Assembly (NCBI GenBank): GCA_964509295.1
Contig: CAZDWS010000001.1
Location: 62,001 to 126,000 of the forward strand
Direction: 5' to 3'
Source of the DNA: JBGSQR01 sp964509295
GTDB taxonomy: Bacteria > Desulfobacterota > Desulfuromonadia > Geobacterales > Pseudopelobacteraceae
DNA length: 64,000 nucleotides
The notes below the pieces were generated by a model. It ran no database searches. It saw only the letters and a list, made by a program, of their open reading frames with translations, and was not told the origin of the DNA. The position numbers and the translations under genes were made by a program. Below, piece by piece: positions 45,494-54,320 of the stretch (the stretch's first letter is position 1; every line of letters starts with the position of its first letter).

Positions 45494-46387
45494 TTACCGA
45501 ATATCATAGTTAAACGTAACCGGTTGACCATCCCTGATCATATCCAGCTTCAAACGGCTCTGCCCTTTCAGGGCAATAAACGACTGCAGCGCCTTATCCG
45601 GTGAATCTATAGCAAAATCATTCAAACGTAAAACCACATCGCCGTTTCTGATTCCAACCATACCAAACACACCGCCCGGCTTAACTTCGGAAGCCCTGAA
45701 CCCCTCGACCTTCCCGTCCTTCTGGCTGGGAAGCAACCTGGCGTCGGTCATAGCCTGACCGATATTATCCAGTGCAGCATTCAAGGCCCGCTGATCAATC
45801 ACAAAATTATTTCCACCCAGACTGGTTACGCCGCCCGCCTGGGTCCTTGCCGGGACAACCGCTGCAGCAGGAGCAGCAACTGATGGAGGCGTCATGGGTG
45901 TCAACAGTTCAACTTTTTTTCCGCCTATTTCAATAAAGGCCTGTTCACGGGTAACCTGCACCAGACGACCGGCATCAAAGACGGAATCCCCCAGGCGAAA
46001 AACCCTTTCCTCCTGTTTGGCCGTATGGCGCACAAGGGCAAAAGTTTCGCGGTGCGATCCTGTTGCCGTACCAAGCAGCACAAGTTCCGTCGGAGCTGTA
46101 GAAGGTGCAGGCTGACCGGCAGCGGCTTTTACAATCGGTGTCAACGCACCTTTGGTGGCATTGCCGAAAAGGGCGTTACTCAAGATAGGGGCATAAAATG
46201 CCAGATCTTCTGTCCTGGATATGACCGGAGCGGGAGGCCTGGCATCCTTGCCCAGCCTGGACAAAAGACTTTTGTCCAACTTGAGCGAAAGCCCATTGGC
46301 AATAATCGCCCCCAGAATGGCGAGGATGATAATCGCCAGGAAAACGTTAGTTATGTCAATGACCCGATTTTTATCCACCAATTTCAC
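45494..46387 (-). CDS. gspC: Type II secretion protein GspC
   Basis: Bitopic protein linking the inner-membrane platform to the secretin. It has a transmembrane helix (IIILAILGAIIANGLSLKL), a Pro/Ala linker, a homology-region domain (ELVLLGTATGSHRETFALVR) and a C-terminal PDZ domain (VFGMVGIRNGDVVLRLNDFA). The exact start is uncertain: TTG 46414, GTG 46387 and GTG 46378 are in frame, and the first two overlap the HepT-like gene. It begins the gspC-D-E-F operon. Confidence 0.85.
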   Translation of the reverse strand: MKLVDKNRVIDITNVFLAIIILAILGAIIANGLSLKLDKSLLSRLGKDARPPAPVISRTEDLAFYAPILSNALFGNATKGALTPIVKAAAGQPAPSTAPTELVLLGTATGSHRETFALVRHTAKQEERVFRLGDSVFDAGRLVQVTREQAFIEIGGKKVELLTPMTPPSVAAPAAAVVPARTQAGGVTSLGGNNFVIDQRALNAALDNIGQAMTDARLLPSQKDGKVEGFRASEVKPGGVFGMVGIRNGDVVLRLNDFAIDSPDKALQSFIALKGQSRLKLDMIRDGQPVTFNYDIR

Positions 46388-46802
46388 CAAAATTTTTCTC
46401 AATTTCTGAAACAAATTTCAACCAGATACTTGGAATGTTTTTAACCAAAGATTCCATTGGTGCTTCTTCAAGCATAAAACCATATGCATGAACAAAAAAA
46501 TGTCTGAATGTCAGATACTCATATAATTCATCCGAAAGTTCAGAACTAATAATTCCGCTTATTACGGAAATATTAATCAGTTCTTTATGCCAGTTATCTC
46601 CCCTGCTTAACTGAATATTTTTCACTTTCAATGACTGCTTCAGGATGTTTTCAATCCCGTTATAAATATTATGCAAAAATGTACCCATAGCTGCCAGCTC
46701 TACTACTGTCTTAGTCGATCGTTCCATTGTCTCTTCAAGATTTCTAAGAGATAGTTCCACATTTTCCGCTTCTGCAATTATCTGTCTGGGAAGACTACCC
46801 AT
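46371..46802 (-). CDS. hepT: HepT-like HEPN toxin
   Basis: Predicted HEPN-family RNase toxin of the HepT/MntA system, 143 residues from ATG 46802, which overlaps the mntA stop (ATGGGTAG). The catalytic-type motif RHFFVHAY fits RX4HXY. The protein is otherwise helical. In characterised pairs the MntA partner adds adenylyl groups to the Tyr of this motif to silence the toxin. The 3' end overlaps the candidate gspC starts. A start at 46835 is possible but has less support. Confidence 0.85.
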   Translation of the reverse strand: MGSLPRQIIAEAENVELSLRNLEETMERSTKTVVELAAMGTFLHNIYNGIENILKQSLKVKNIQLSRGDNWHKELINISVISGIISSELSDELYEYLTFRHFFVHAYGFMLEEAPMESLVKNIPSIWLKFVSEIEKNFGEIGG

Positions 46803-47064
46803 AAATACGAACTCCGGATTCTTCCACATGATCATTGAAAAGCGTTTTTCTGGTTATATCGATTAAATCAACCGGCTTTGAAAGGAGCTTGAACAACTCA
46901 GCGTAAAACTTAAAAAATTGTTTTGGATCTAACCCTTTTACAGCAAGATCAATGTCATGAGATTCACGACTATCATCAATAGAAGATCCGAATACAAAAA
47001 CAGAAGTGACGTTATATTTTTCTGCACACTGTAAAATAATCACTTTGTCATTTTCATTAATCAT
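46795..47064 (-). CDS. mntA: MntA-like minimal nucleotidyltransferase antitoxin
   Basis: Minimal nucleotidyltransferase of 89 residues. The catalytic pattern is GSSIDDSRESHDIDLAV: Gly-Ser followed by an Asp-x-Asp pair 9 residues on. It is the first gene of a two-gene unit and overlaps hepT by 8 bases, the order seen in HepT/MntA systems. The pair lies between dapF and gspC and is unrelated in function to both, so it is probably a later insertion. Confidence 0.85.
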   Translation of the reverse strand: MINENDKVIILQCAEKYNVTSVFVFGSSIDDSRESHDIDLAVKGLDPKQFFKFYAELFKLLSKPVDLIDITRKTLFNDHVEESGVRIYG

Positions 47065-47118
47065 ATGGATATCCTGTTTATAACCGTGACTTTATGTTCG
47101 ACCCGGCCACCAAACGAA

Positions 47119-47955
47119 CTAAAGGCTGATTTCCCCATTAAAAACTTCAACTGCCGGCCCGGTCATATAGATACAACCGTCCTCGGCCCACTCCATCTCC
47201 AGATCTCCACCGGAAAGGTGGTTGAGGATGCTTTTTTCAGTCAGGCCATTCAGTACGCAAGCAGCCATAACTGCGCTGGAGCCGGTGCCGCAGGCCAGCG
47301 TTTCGCCTGCGCCACGTTCCCAGGTGCGCTGGCGTACTTCGGTGCGGGAATAGATCTGCACAAACTCCACATTGGTACGGCGCGGGAACAGTTCATGATT
47401 CTCGATCAACGGACCATAGGTTGTGACCGGAAAGTTTTCCACGTCATCCACAAAAATTACGCAGTGAGGATTACCCATGGATGCGCAGGTAATTTTGAAG
47501 GTGCGATCAAGGATTGTCAGCTCTTCCGCAACAACTTTGGCAGCGGCATCACCGGTCATGGGTATTTCAGCACGGGTCAGGCGGGGGGCACCCATATTGA
47601 CACGGACTTTCACAATCTTTCCATCATCGCCGCTGACCAGCTGCAGCGTCAGGATACCGGCGCCGGTTTCAGCTGTAATTTCTTTCTTGGTGACGATGCC
47701 ATGATCATAGGCGTACTTGGCAACGCAACGAATTCCGTTACCGCACATTTCCGATTCAGAACCGTCTGAATTAAACATCCGCATACGCACATCGGCCTTA
47801 TGTGAAGGCATGATCAAAATCAGACCGTCCGATCCGATACCAAAATTGCGGTTTGAAACCTGTATGGCCATCTGCTGAGGATTTTCAACAGTTTCCTCGA
47901 AGCAGTTTACATAAACATAATCATTTCCTGCGCCTTGCATCTTTGTAAATTTCAT
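47119..47955 (-). CDS. dapF: Diaminopimelate epimerase
   Basis: Converts LL- to meso-diaminopimelate for lysine and peptidoglycan synthesis. The 278 residues begin MKFTKMQGAGNDYVYVNCFE, and the two catalytic Cys are in SEMCGNGIRCVAKYAY (near 74) and GETLACGTGSSAV (near 219). The length matches the family. It precedes the HepT/MntA pair on the minus strand. Confidence 0.96.
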   Translation of the reverse strand: MKFTKMQGAGNDYVYVNCFEETVENPQQMAIQVSNRNFGIGSDGLILIMPSHKADVRMRMFNSDGSESEMCGNGIRCVAKYAYDHGIVTKKEITAETGAGILTLQLVSGDDGKIVKVRVNMGAPRLTRAEIPMTGDAAAKVVAEELTILDRTFKITCASMGNPHCVIFVDDVENFPVTTYGPLIENHELFPRRTNVEFVQIYSRTEVRQRTWERGAGETLACGTGSSAVMAACVLNGLTEKSILNHLSGGDLEMEWAEDGCIYMTGPAVEVFNGEISL

Positions 47956-48153
47956 TACAGTTCATCCCCTTTAATATAATTTCCGGACTTGTTAACATAA
48001 CAAATATGCACTACGGCAACAAGCGGAAATAACTGCGGTTGTAGAAGCAAAACCAATCTTGACGGATTTGATCGTTTATTGCGGGAAATAGCCTGATCTT
48101 GCGGGGAATGGTACTGCGGATTATTTTAAATTCACGAACAGCAAAAATTGATT

Positions 48154-48272
48154 CTAATTCCAAATCAAAGACGAAACCAAAGCGGCGAGGATTGAGGCGA
48201 CGAAGGTGTACACGCAGTACGTTGAGGAGCCGAAGTCGAGCCAGCGAAGGTAGCGCTTTGATTTGGAATTAG
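48154..48272. repeat. 119-base MITE-like element with 17-base perfect terminal inverted repeats
   Basis: CTAATTCCAAATCAAAG (48154-48170) is exactly the reverse complement of CTTTGATTTGGAATTAG (48256-48272). The interior is G/A-rich with GTACACGCAGTAC, itself palindromic. It ends two bases from the stop of the DUF4124 gene (48275). It probably belongs to a family of non-coding mobile or REP-like repeats. The rest of the 47956-48153 gap shows no gene. Confidence 0.75.
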
Positions 48273-48274
48273 TA

Positions 48275-48622
48275 TTATTCCATGCGACGGATGATCTGTC
48301 CGGTCTCTTCATCGACAGTTATTACAAGTGTCTTGCCGTCACTGGGCTTCAGCTTCTTTTCTGCTGCTTTCTGTTTATGCTGCGCCTGTTCCTGCTGTTC
48401 ATTTATGGCCCTGGAAGCAGCCTTGCGCTTTGCCAGAGGGTCTTTTGCCTCCAGATCTTTGTCCCAGATTACCTTGTACTGTTTGCGATACTTGTGAGGA
48501 ATACTTTCCAGATCATCCGTAATAACTACCGCACCACTGCTGTCTTTATATTTATAGTAGTTGGCCCTTGCATCAAAAGCTGTCAGCAGAATCATTCCAA
48601 TCAGCAAAACAATTATTTTCAT
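48275..48622 (-). CDS. DUF4124-type exported protein
   Basis: Small protein of 115 residues with a signal peptide (IVLLIGMILLTAFDARA) and a DUF4124-like domain: NYYKYKDSSGAVVITDDLES. A charged Gln/Lys/Glu-rich tail follows. Function is unknown; such proteins are often periplasmic. It overlaps the DUF1653 gene by 4 bases. A MITE-like element begins two bases past its stop. Confidence 0.75.
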   Translation of the reverse strand: MKIIVLLIGMILLTAFDARANYYKYKDSSGAVVITDDLESIPHKYRKQYKVIWDKDLEAKDPLAKRKAASRAINEQQEQAQHKQKAAEKKLKPSDGKTLVITVDEETGQIIRRME

Positions 48623-48846
48623 AGTTCACCCACCCACTCAAATCTGGCCACTTCCCTGCCCTTCACCATCACCGTTTCCGTAAACATCATCAAAGGCCTG
48701 ACCCACATTGATTGATCGTCATAAAGTTTGCAGTATACCACCATTTTTTCTTCCGTTTCGCTATGTCGTGCAATTCCAAGGACTTGATAGTGATTTCCCT
48801 TGTAATGCCGGTAACGTCCCAGACGAACGCATGCCTGATCAGACAT
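48619..48846 (-). CDS. DUF1653 protein
   Basis: A 75-residue protein matching the DUF1653 pattern: LGRYRHYKGNHYQVLGIARH, then EEKMVVYCKLY and WVRPLMMFTETV. No catalytic residues are recognised and the role is unknown. It is probably cotranscribed with the DUF4124 gene. Confidence 0.8.
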   Translation of the reverse strand: MSDQACVRLGRYRHYKGNHYQVLGIARHSETEEKMVVYCKLYDDQSMWVRPLMMFTETVMVKGREVARFEWVGEL

Positions 48847-49069
48847 AAGATTCCTCGCTGTTTTTGTGGATTAGCTAAGACAACTGTCAATTGATTTTTT
48901 TGTAACACAGGATGGGTCTGACAATAAAGGCATTTAATGTATGAACCAGGCTATGGGATGTGGTGAAAAAATCCACATATAATATTTCGGAAAGCGGCTT
49001 GATTAATCCACAAAAAAATCCGTATACTCTACAACGTCGCTGACTACTAAAAACAGGAGCTTGCATAAT
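48847..49069. other. Divergent intergenic region
   Basis: It separates the minus-strand DUF1653 gene from the plus-strand carbonic anhydrase-like gene. Promoters for both directions should lie here, but no box matched well enough to call. AGGAG at 49055-49059 is the ribosome-binding site of the downstream gene. Confidence 0.4.
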
Positions 49070-49627
49070 ATGATCAAAACCTTTCAGGGCACTATTCCCA
49101 AAATAGATAGCAGTGCTTTTATCGCTGAAACAGCAGTTATTATCGGTGATGTGGAAATCGGCGAGAAGAGCAGCATCTGGTACAACTGTGTACTGCGTGG
49201 AGACGTGAATTTCATCCGTATCGGAAACCGCAGTAACATTCAGGATCTCAGTATGCTGCACGTTACACACAAGGAAGGCCCGGACGATCCGGGAGCGCCG
49301 CTGATCGTTGGTAACGATGTCACAGTAGGACACAGTGTTACGCTCCATGGCTGCACACTTCAGGACGGATGTTTCATCGGCATGCAGGCCATGGTGATGG
49401 ACAAGGCTGTTATTGGCGAAGGCGCCCTGGTCGGCGCAAGGGCACTGGTAACTGAAGGCACTTACGTAACCCCGCATACACTATGGATTGGCGCCCCTGC
49501 CCGATACAAACGCGACCTTACAAATGAAGAAATTGCCTGGCTGAAGCAGTCACCACAGAATTATGTCAAATATGCCGAGGAATTTATCGCAGACCAGGAG
49601 TTTCTCAGCAGGGTTGAGCTGCCATAA
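49070..49627 (+). CDS. Gamma-class carbonic anhydrase-like protein
   Basis: Left-handed beta-helix protein of 185 residues from ATG 49070 (TTG 49061 is an alternative, AGGAG upstream). Hexapeptide repeats run through most of it (VIIGDVEIGEKSSIWYNCVL). Zinc-ligand-type His residues are in LSMLHVTHK and VTVGHSVTLHGC, and the RGDVNFIRIG segment matches YrdA/CaiE-like gamma carbonic anhydrases. Activity in such homologues is variable, so the reaction is not certain. Confidence 0.85.
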   Translation: MIKTFQGTIPKIDSSAFIAETAVIIGDVEIGEKSSIWYNCVLRGDVNFIRIGNRSNIQDLSMLHVTHKEGPDDPGAPLIVGNDVTVGHSVTLHGCTLQDGCFIGMQAMVMDKAVIGEGALVGARALVTEGTYVTPHTLWIGAPARYKRDLTNEEIAWLKQSPQNYVKYAEEFIADQEFLSRVELP

Positions 49628-49719
49628 ACACTCGACTTTAAGATGTTTTCTGGTAACATGCCTATTGCAGGCATAATTAGCGATCTGCACATGCAGCCAA
49701 TCGTTCCGGACAGTTAAAG

Positions 49720-50349
49720 ATGACAGAACACCACAAACAATTAGTAGCCTGCCATGAATGCGACCTGCTCCTGCGTGAGATTGACCTCAAATCCGGTCAT
49801 TCGGCAGCATGTCCACGCTGTGGAGCAACATTATACCGAAAAACCACAGAAAGTCTCAGTCGCACGCTGGCAATCTGCCTTGCTGCCGCTCTGTTTTTTC
49901 TGATTGCCAACATTTATCCGATTCTCGGTATAGAATCCAGGGGCAACGGTAATGACACAAATCTTTATGGTGCGGTCAGCTCTTTATGGGACCAGGAGAT
50001 GCATTTCATCTCCCTGCTCGTTTTTGTAACAGCTATCATTATACCTGCACTGGAACTTTCCTTGCTGATCTATCTGCTACTGCCGCTAAAACTTGGGCTG
50101 GTTCCGCCAGGACTGTCACTGATCATGCGCTTTTTACAGAATATCGAACCCTGGGGAATGGTTGAAGTATTTATGCTTGGCATACTGGTTGCCCTGGTAA
50201 AACTGACCGATAACTTCAGCATCATCCCCGGCGTTGCCCTATGGTCTTTTGGTGGAGTAACCTTTCTGATGGCCGCCATAGCGACTACTTTCAATCCCCG
50301 TGATGTATGGGCACGGCTGGATTGGCATTATGAAAAAAAACCCGCATGA
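49720..50349 (+). CDS. pqiA: PqiA-like membrane protein, first half
   Basis: Inner-membrane protein of 209 residues. It has a zinc-ribbon-like N-terminus, CHECDLLLREIDL...CPRCGATLY, and four hydrophobic helices (AICLAAALFFLIANIYPILG, FISLLVFVTAIIIPALELSL, MVEVFMLGILVALVKL, GVALWSFGGVTFLMAAIATT). E. coli PqiA contains two such units in one chain; here they are two genes that overlap by 4 bases. It is the first gene of a pqiA-pqiA-pqiB-pqiC operon for lipid transport across the envelope. Confidence 0.88.
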   Translation: MTEHHKQLVACHECDLLLREIDLKSGHSAACPRCGATLYRKTTESLSRTLAICLAAALFFLIANIYPILGIESRGNGNDTNLYGAVSSLWDQEMHFISLLVFVTAIIIPALELSLLIYLLLPLKLGLVPPGLSLIMRFLQNIEPWGMVEVFMLGILVALVKLTDNFSIIPGVALWSFGGVTFLMAAIATTFNPRDVWARLDWHYEKKPA

Positions 50350-51053
50350 GCTACAGAGCCTATTCAACTACTGCAGCCAGCCGGGGACTCTGCGCGTGCC
50401 ATGTCTGCGGCCTGCTTTCAAGATATGACGGAAGCTCAATATCTGCATACTGCCCTCGTTGCAATGCCCGGCTCAGCATGCGAAAACACCAGAGTATCCA
50501 GCAGTGCTGGGCACTGCTGATTGCCGCATACATATTGTATATTCCGGCTAACCTGATGATTATCATGGAGACCGGTTCTCTGATCAGCTACCGCAAAGAC
50601 ACCATCCTAAGCGGAGTAGTCCACCTGTGGCAGACAGGTTCCATGTTTATTGCAACCATTGTATTTGTAGCCAGTATCGTCGTCCCGCTTTTCAAGCTGA
50701 TTGCGCTGTCCTATCTGCTGATATCCGTACAGAGACGATCAAAACGGAACATGCACAAACGGGCACAGCTATACCGCCTGATTGAACTGGTGGGCCGCTG
50801 GTCCATGCTGGATATCTATGTTGTCACCCTGCTGGCCGCACTGGTACAATTGCAGTCTTTTGCCTTAGTCAAGGCCGGACCGGGGGCGATCGCTTTTGGA
50901 GCCGTCGTTGTGCTGACCATGTTTGCATCCATGAAGTTTGAACCAAGGTTGATCTGGGATCCTTTACAACCAAAGCCATTGAAAGAGAGTTCAACATGTC
51001 CGACAACGCCCAACAACCACCCGAGATGGAAATTATTCCCGAAGCCGTTTTAG
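50346..51053 (+). CDS. pqiA: PqiA-like membrane protein, second half
   Basis: Second PqiA unit, 235 residues, with its own zinc-ribbon motif CHVCGLLSRYD...CPRCNARLS and hydrophobic helices similar to the first (CWALLIAAYILYIPANLMII, SMFIATIVFVASIVVPLFKL). It starts by ATGA overlap with the first gene and overlaps the pqiB start by 58 bases, so the four genes are closely coupled. The C-terminal tail past 50995 is not conserved-looking. Confidence 0.86.
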   Translation: MSYRAYSTTAASRGLCACHVCGLLSRYDGSSISAYCPRCNARLSMRKHQSIQQCWALLIAAYILYIPANLMIIMETGSLISYRKDTILSGVVHLWQTGSMFIATIVFVASIVVPLFKLIALSYLLISVQRRSKRNMHKRAQLYRLIELVGRWSMLDIYVVTLLAALVQLQSFALVKAGPGAIAFGAVVVLTMFASMKFEPRLIWDPLQPKPLKESSTCPTTPNNHPRWKLFPKPF

Positions 51054-52657
51054 ACAGGCAAAGCCGAAGGAAGTCGCAGCTGATCTGGCTGATACCGATC
51101 ATAGCCGCTTTAATCGGCTTGTCGCTGGCCATAAAATCCTACATGAATCGTGGGCCGGTAGTTACCATTTCATTTAAAAGCGGCGAAGGAATTGAAGCTG
51201 GTAAGACCCGAATAAAATATAAGGATGTTCAGATTGGGGAAGTCAAGAGTGTTACAATCTCCAAGGACCGTTCTCAAGTAATTGTAACAGCAGAACTTAC
51301 CAAAGGGGCCGAGGGGCTCCTGGTAGATGACACCAGTTTCTGGATCGTAAAAGCAAGGATTTCCGGCGGAAGTGTTTCAGGCCTGAGCACCCTGTTCGGT
51401 GGTTCCTATATCGGTTTGAGTGCCGGTAAATCCAAGGAGGAACGACTGGATTTCAAAGGGCTCGAGGTACCTCCGGTCCTGACCACGGATGAACCGGGCA
51501 GCCAGTTTAAACTTCATTCACAAGATATCGGCTCCCTGAATATCAATTCCCCTGTTTTCTACAGGCGTATGCAGGTTGGCGAAGTGACCTCCTACGAACT
51601 GGATAAAGACGGAAAGGGAGTCACATTACAAGTATTTATCCGGGATCCCTATGACAAGTTCGTCAAAGCCAACACTCTCTTCTGGCACGCCAGCGGAGTA
51701 GACTTCACATTGGATGCCAATGGCATCAAGGTAAACACCGAATCAATGGTTTCGATTCTGCTGGGCGCCATTGCTTTTCAATCACCGGAAGATAATTTAA
51801 AAGCTCAGCCCGCACCCAATAACAGCTCCTACACACTTTTCACGACTAAAGAACAGGCCCTGAAAAAAATTGACAGCCTTGTTGAGACTTATACGCTTGT
51901 CTTCAAAGAGTCTGTGCGCGGCCTGACCGTCGGTGCACCGGTAGACCTGCGTGGTGTAACCGTGGGTGAAGTTTCGCGCATCAGCGTCGAGTTGGATACA
52001 AAGAACAAAAGATTCGTCATGCCGGTGGAGGTCATGTTTTACCCGGAGCGCCTGAGGGCCAACTACCGTTCAAAAGTCAAACAGCCGGCCGCCAAGGATT
52101 CAAAACAGTTGATAAATGCTCTGGTAAGCAGCGGATTACGCGCCCAGATCAGAAGCGGCAATCTACTCACCGGCCAGCTTTACATTGCCCTGGACTTTTT
52201 TCCGAAAGTTTTACCGGCAAAAGTTGACTGGTCTCAAAACCCGCCTGAATTTCCAACTATTCCGGGTAACATGGAGCAGTTCCAGACCATGCTGATGCAG
52301 ATTGTTCAGAAGATCGACAAAATACCGCTGGAGGAGCTTTCCGAAGATGCCCGCAAAACGCTCCAGTCTCTTGAAGCAGCTCTGACAAGTGCCGACAAGC
52401 TGATTAAAAACATTGATGGTTCCGTCGTACCGGAAACACGACTGATGCTGGAAGATGTGCGCAAAACCCTCAGCGAAGCCAACCAGGCGCTGGCAGGTGC
52501 AAAGCAGACACTATCCGCAGAAGCCCCGCTGCAGCAGGATCTACGCGAAACATTGCGTGAGGTGGGACGTGCCGCCCAATCGCTGAGAGTTCTGGGCGAC
52601 TACCTGGAAAGACACCCCGAAGCTCTGATCAGCGGCAAGAAGGAGGATAAACGATGA
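50996..52657 (+). CDS. pqiB: PqiB-like MCE-domain protein
   Basis: Envelope-spanning lipid-transport protein of 553 residues. It has a transmembrane helix near 30-48 (LIWLIPIIAALIGLSLAIKS) followed by MCE domains, for example GPVVTISFKSGEGIEAGKTR, SPVFYRRMQVGEVTSYELDK and ESVRGLTVGAPVDLRGVTVG. A long helical C-terminus (about 430-545) follows. Length and three-MCE layout resemble E. coli PqiB. It overlaps pqiC by 4 bases. Confidence 0.92.
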   Translation: MSDNAQQPPEMEIIPEAVLDRQSRRKSQLIWLIPIIAALIGLSLAIKSYMNRGPVVTISFKSGEGIEAGKTRIKYKDVQIGEVKSVTISKDRSQVIVTAELTKGAEGLLVDDTSFWIVKARISGGSVSGLSTLFGGSYIGLSAGKSKEERLDFKGLEVPPVLTTDEPGSQFKLHSQDIGSLNINSPVFYRRMQVGEVTSYELDKDGKGVTLQVFIRDPYDKFVKANTLFWHASGVDFTLDANGIKVNTESMVSILLGAIAFQSPEDNLKAQPAPNNSSYTLFTTKEQALKKIDSLVETYTLVFKESVRGLTVGAPVDLRGVTVGEVSRISVELDTKNKRFVMPVEVMFYPERLRANYRSKVKQPAAKDSKQLINALVSSGLRAQIRSGNLLTGQLYIALDFFPKVLPAKVDWSQNPPEFPTIPGNMEQFQTMLMQIVQKIDKIPLEELSEDARKTLQSLEAALTSADKLIKNIDGSVVPETRLMLEDVRKTLSEANQALAGAKQTLSAEAPLQQDLRETLREVGRAAQSLRVLGDYLERHPEALISGKKEDKR

Positions 52658-53259
52658 AAACCTCGTATAGACATATGGCAGCGATGCTTCTGATGAGCAG
52701 CGCACTCTTGATGTCCGGCTGTGCCAGCTCACCACGGTCACAATTTTACACCCTGATCGCAACAGCAACAGAGGAAATCCATCCTGTCAGCAAGAATGCC
52801 CCATCAATTACAATCGCCTCCGTGACAATACCGGAACTGATTGACCGCCCGCAACTGGTCGTACGGACCGACAAATCACAGGTTGAACTACTGGAAACAC
52901 ACCGCTGGGCAGAGCCGCTAAAGAGCGCAATTCCCAGAACAATCGCGGATAATATTTCCCGCATACTTGCGGTAAACATGGTCTCAAGCTACCCGCAAAA
53001 TGCCTCCTTCGCTGCCGATTTCAGGATCTATCTGGACATCCTGCGTTTTGAATCAGTCGATGGCGGCATCGCCATGGATGCACTCTGGGCAATACGAACT
53101 TCAGATGGAAAACCGCTCCAAAACGGACGCACCCAACTGCGGGAAAGAACATTCGGTAACGATTATGAATCCATAGTATTTGCTTTCAGTCGCGGCCTGG
53201 GCAGCATCAGCAGGGAAATTGCCCTGGCACTGCAAAAAAACTGGTTAATCAATAAATAA
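52654..53259 (+). CDS. pqiC: PqiC-like lipoprotein
   Basis: Outer-membrane lipoprotein of the Pqi system, 201 residues, with lipobox LMSGC (Cys near 23). The domain is of the ABC-type transport auxiliary type: SPRSQFYTLIATATEE, PSITIASVTIPELIDRPQLV, LLETHRWAEPLKSAIPRTIA. It probably forms the outer-membrane end of the PqiB tube. Confidence 0.88.
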   Translation: MKTSYRHMAAMLLMSSALLMSGCASSPRSQFYTLIATATEEIHPVSKNAPSITIASVTIPELIDRPQLVVRTDKSQVELLETHRWAEPLKSAIPRTIADNISRILAVNMVSSYPQNASFAADFRIYLDILRFESVDGGIAMDALWAIRTSDGKPLQNGRTQLRERTFGNDYESIVFAFSRGLGSISREIALALQKNWLINK

Positions 53260-53542
53260 ACAAGAGCCTTTTGCAAAATGTAATGAGGAGACAGTTATGC
53301 AAGGCGCAAGCAAGAGAGGGAGCGAGGCCCCTCACCCGGCCTTTGGCCACCCTCTCCCGGAGGGAGAGGGGAAAAGTATTCTTTCTCCCTCTGGGAGAGA
53401 GATAGAGAGAGGGGTACGTTGAGCTTCCGAGCGAGCGGCAACCCGCCTGCCGGAGCGTGCGGCGGGCAGGCGTAGCAGAACTGGCCCGCAGTAGTTTTGC
53501 AAGAGACTCACATCTTCTTCCAAAAGGCAGGCAAACTGACCC
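53260..53542. repeat. GC-rich compound repeat in the pqiC-MBL gap
   Basis: No gene was seen. The gap contains CCCTCTCCCGGAGGGAGAGG (53340-53360) followed by TTTCTCCCTCTGGGAGAGAG, and a second hairpin CCGCCTGCCGGAGCGTGCGG with its matching CGGGCAGGCG. TTTTGCAA occurs near both ends (about 53271 and 53498). It resembles the GC-rich unit at 45413-45493. Confidence 0.55.
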
Positions 53543-54307
53543 ATGAAGTTTACAATACTAGGTAGCGGCACCTCCACCGGTGTTCCGATGGTTGGCTGCA
53601 GCTGTCCTGTCTGCATATCCAACGATCCTTTCGACAAACGAACACGATCATCGCTGCTGATTCAGCATCAAGAGAGAAACATACTCATAGACACTTCTAC
53701 AGATCTCAGAGCCCAGGCGCTTCGTGAGAAACTGCAGCATATCGATGCTGTTCTGTTTACCCATTCCCATGCCGACCATGTGAACGGTATTGATGATATG
53801 CGCGGTTTTCACTTTCTGCACAAACAGGTAATTCCCTGCTTTGCCTCTGCCCAGACTCTTGAAATTCTTCAAAAATCCTTTTTTTATATTTTTGATAATA
53901 ACGGTAACGAGGCCTATCCACCGATCATGAAACCGAACCTGCTGGACGGCCCCATGGACCTTTTCGGCCTGAATATTATTCCCATACCTCTGGCACACGG
54001 CAACCTGATCTCGTTCGGCTATAGAATAGGACCTCTGGCGTATCTGACCGATTGCAATGCCATTCCCGAATCTTCACTGGAACTTCTGCAAGGAGTTGAT
54101 ATACTGATTATCGACGGCCTGAGATGGAACCCGCATCCGTTCCATTTCAACATTGAGACCGCTATCGCAGCTGCCCGACCGGTCAAAGCACGTCGAACCA
54201 TCCTGACCCACCTTTCACACGATGTACTTTATGCCGATGGCCTGGAAAAACTGCCGCCAGGTTTTGAGTTTGCCTATGACGGGATGACTTTTGAGTATGG
54301 AGATTGA
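53543..54307 (+). CDS. Metallo-beta-lactamase-fold hydrolase
   Basis: Phosphodiesterase-like hydrolase of 254 residues in the PhnP/RNase Z-like branch. It starts MKFTILGSGTSTGVPMVGCS. The metal-binding motif is THSHADHVNGIDDMRG (near residue 75). Further ligands are likely in PLAHGNLISFGYR, YLTDCN and ILTHLSHD. Cys residues in GCSCPVC may bind an extra metal. The substrate is not predictable. It ends 13 bases before the next gene. Confidence 0.86.
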   Translation: MKFTILGSGTSTGVPMVGCSCPVCISNDPFDKRTRSSLLIQHQERNILIDTSTDLRAQALREKLQHIDAVLFTHSHADHVNGIDDMRGFHFLHKQVIPCFASAQTLEILQKSFFYIFDNNGNEAYPPIMKPNLLDGPMDLFGLNIIPIPLAHGNLISFGYRIGPLAYLTDCNAIPESSLELLQGVDILIIDGLRWNPHPFHFNIETAIAAARPVKARRTILTHLSHDVLYADGLEKLPPGFEFAYDGMTFEYGD

Positions 54308-54320
54308 TAAGAGGCCCCAC

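Noticed and set aside
47956..48153. Promoter or small RNA in the dapF-DUF4124 gap
   Set aside because: No convincing boxes, hairpins or conserved features outside the MITE-like element.
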